Source: Pseudopyrenochaeta lycopersici (Eukaryota > Ascomycota > Dothideomycetes > Pleosporales > Pseudopyrenochaetaceae). Taken from it: a DNA stretch of 64,000 nucleotides. A program made the translations under genes and the position numbers. Below the pieces are notes generated by a model. That model was given only the letters and a program-made list of their open reading frames with translations, ran no database searches and was not told the DNA's origin. The stretch is from assembly GCA_003313425.1 (NCBI GenBank), contig NHZP01000037.1:372001-436000 (forward strand), in the 5' to 3' direction. Positions 63,401-64,000 of the stretch are shown piece after piece (the first letter of the stretch is position 1; every line of letters begins with the position of its first letter).

Positions 63401-64000
63401 GATAAAGCGAATGTTAGCCTAAGGATTAAAGCTATATTAAAGCGAGTTACTGCTGCTGCTAACTTCTTATATAGGAATTAAGAAACATCCTCTCTATAAA
63501 TAGTTTAAGGAAGCTAAGAAAGAGTACCTTAAAAGCTATTATAAGATAAAATTATAGTCTAAAGTGCTAATAAAGAAGATTAAACTAATAGGATAACAGA
63601 TCCTTAATTATATGTGGGTGTATACCTATAAACTAGATAAGAACTATTACTTGCTAAAGTGTAAGGCGCGACTTATTGTCTAAGGTAACTAACAAAGGAA
63701 TATTACCTTATAAGACACTTACGCAGCTACTCTTGCTAGCCGTTTATTCTGAATGCTGATGGTAGTAGCAGCTTACTATAATCTGGAGCTTAAGTAATAT
63801 AATGTCACAAACGCCTTTGTCTATGTAACTATAGATTAAGAAGTATACATAAGAATGCTCTACGGCTACTAAAAGCCCGGAACAATACTCTAGGTAAATA
63901 AGGCTTTATACAGTCTCTAGATCTCCCCTCTCCTCTAGTAAAAGGAATTTACATTAACTCTTAAGAAACTTAGCTTTTAGAACGTCCCTCACGAGCTATA
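60420..64000 (+). pseudogene. RIP-inactivated Copia element, gag to RT, runs off the window edge
   Basis: The plus strand reads, with many TAG/TAA, a Gag start (60,420-60,704), a protease region (FILDLGSTIHITNNRN), integrase (MRWYRRIGHLGLAVIKH; VIKCDGEIRTT; SRAERLGGVVKDKSR), then RT (YTYKLDKNYYLLKCKARLIV; NAFVYVTIDKEVYIRM; NKALYSL; ISPLL-stop-stop-KEFTLTL). Stops sit at Trp and Gln positions, showing both C-to-T and G-to-A changes. The frame order is conserved, so point mutation, not deletion, killed it. Confidence 0.88.

Larger units (their letters stand above)
57700..64000. other. RIP-degraded AT-rich block
   Basis: Base composition changes abruptly near 57,700 to AT-rich sequence full of TA and CTAG, with TAG/TAA in place of Trp, Gln and Arg codons in recognisable transposon frames. 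This is the expected result of repeat-induced point mutation. A GC-rich hairpin-forming stretch (GAGCGCTCGCGGCGCTCGC, about 59,482) inside the LTR escaped it. Confidence 0.85.

Noticed and set aside
1..64000. CRISPR arrays, bacterial operons, rRNA genes and telomere repeats
   Set aside because: None seen; the intron types, RIP block and transposon families are those of a fungal nuclear genome.

Overview
The window is a transposon-dominated piece of a filamentous ascomycete nuclear genome, most likely an accessory or subtelomeric region of a Dothideomycete-type Pezizomycotina fungus. I infer this from 46-60 bp introns (GTATGT or GTGAGT donors, CTGAC/CTAAC branch sites, CAG/TAG acceptors), from Copia, chromoviral Gypsy, Tad1-type LINE, pogo/Fot, Tc1/mariner, Crypton and Helitron remnants, from fungal-only domains (DUF3435, Clr5, GCR1_C), and from a sharply bounded AT-rich block with RIP-type nonsense mutations. 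No housekeeping operon-like block, rRNA, tRNA or CRISPR was seen. The species is not identified.

Left part (1-16.5 kb): a Ty3/Gypsy gag-pol on the minus strand whose gag and pol share one frame separated by a single UAG; a Crypton-type GCR1_C fragment; an internally deleted Copia; small Myb-like and coiled-coil genes; a PAQR membrane-protein pseudogene; a 5'-truncated LINE with an 11-12 bp target duplication; and a 960-codon intact Copia pol fragment.

Middle (16.5-30.6 kb): a chimeric retroelement on the minus strand, made of the 5' half of one Copia family (184-bp LTR, half-tRNA-iMet primer site), then a piece of a host Clr5-TPR gene with introns retained, then the 3' half of another Copia family (119-bp LTR). 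Further right are MADS-like and Myb-like small genes, a pogo deletion derivative with near-complete 46-bp terminal repeats, a Helitron-helicase fragment and a Copia 3' end.

30,615-50,058: a 19,444-bp insertion that splits a 184-bp Copia LTR exactly, with a TA duplication and ACGTGCAT termini. Inside are two inverted 2,076-bp copies of a Tc1/mariner segment around about 5.5 kb of small genes, then three tandem units that each carry a broken copy of a three-exon gene encoding an unrecognised protein of about 474 residues.

Right part (50-64 kb): small coiled-coil genes, a 333-bp MITE, then a seven-exon gene (53,965-57,214, minus) that splices to an exact 982-residue frame: a DUF3435 tyrosine recombinase with R/HxxR/H/Y residues, C2H2 fingers and a C-terminal chromodomain, resembling the captain of a Starship giant transposon. 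Its 5' side abuts the RIP-degraded AT-rich block (57.7-64 kb), which holds a dead chromoviral Gypsy and a dead Copia. The two most interesting objects are the chromodomain-fused recombinase and the 19.4-kb TA-flanked composite.
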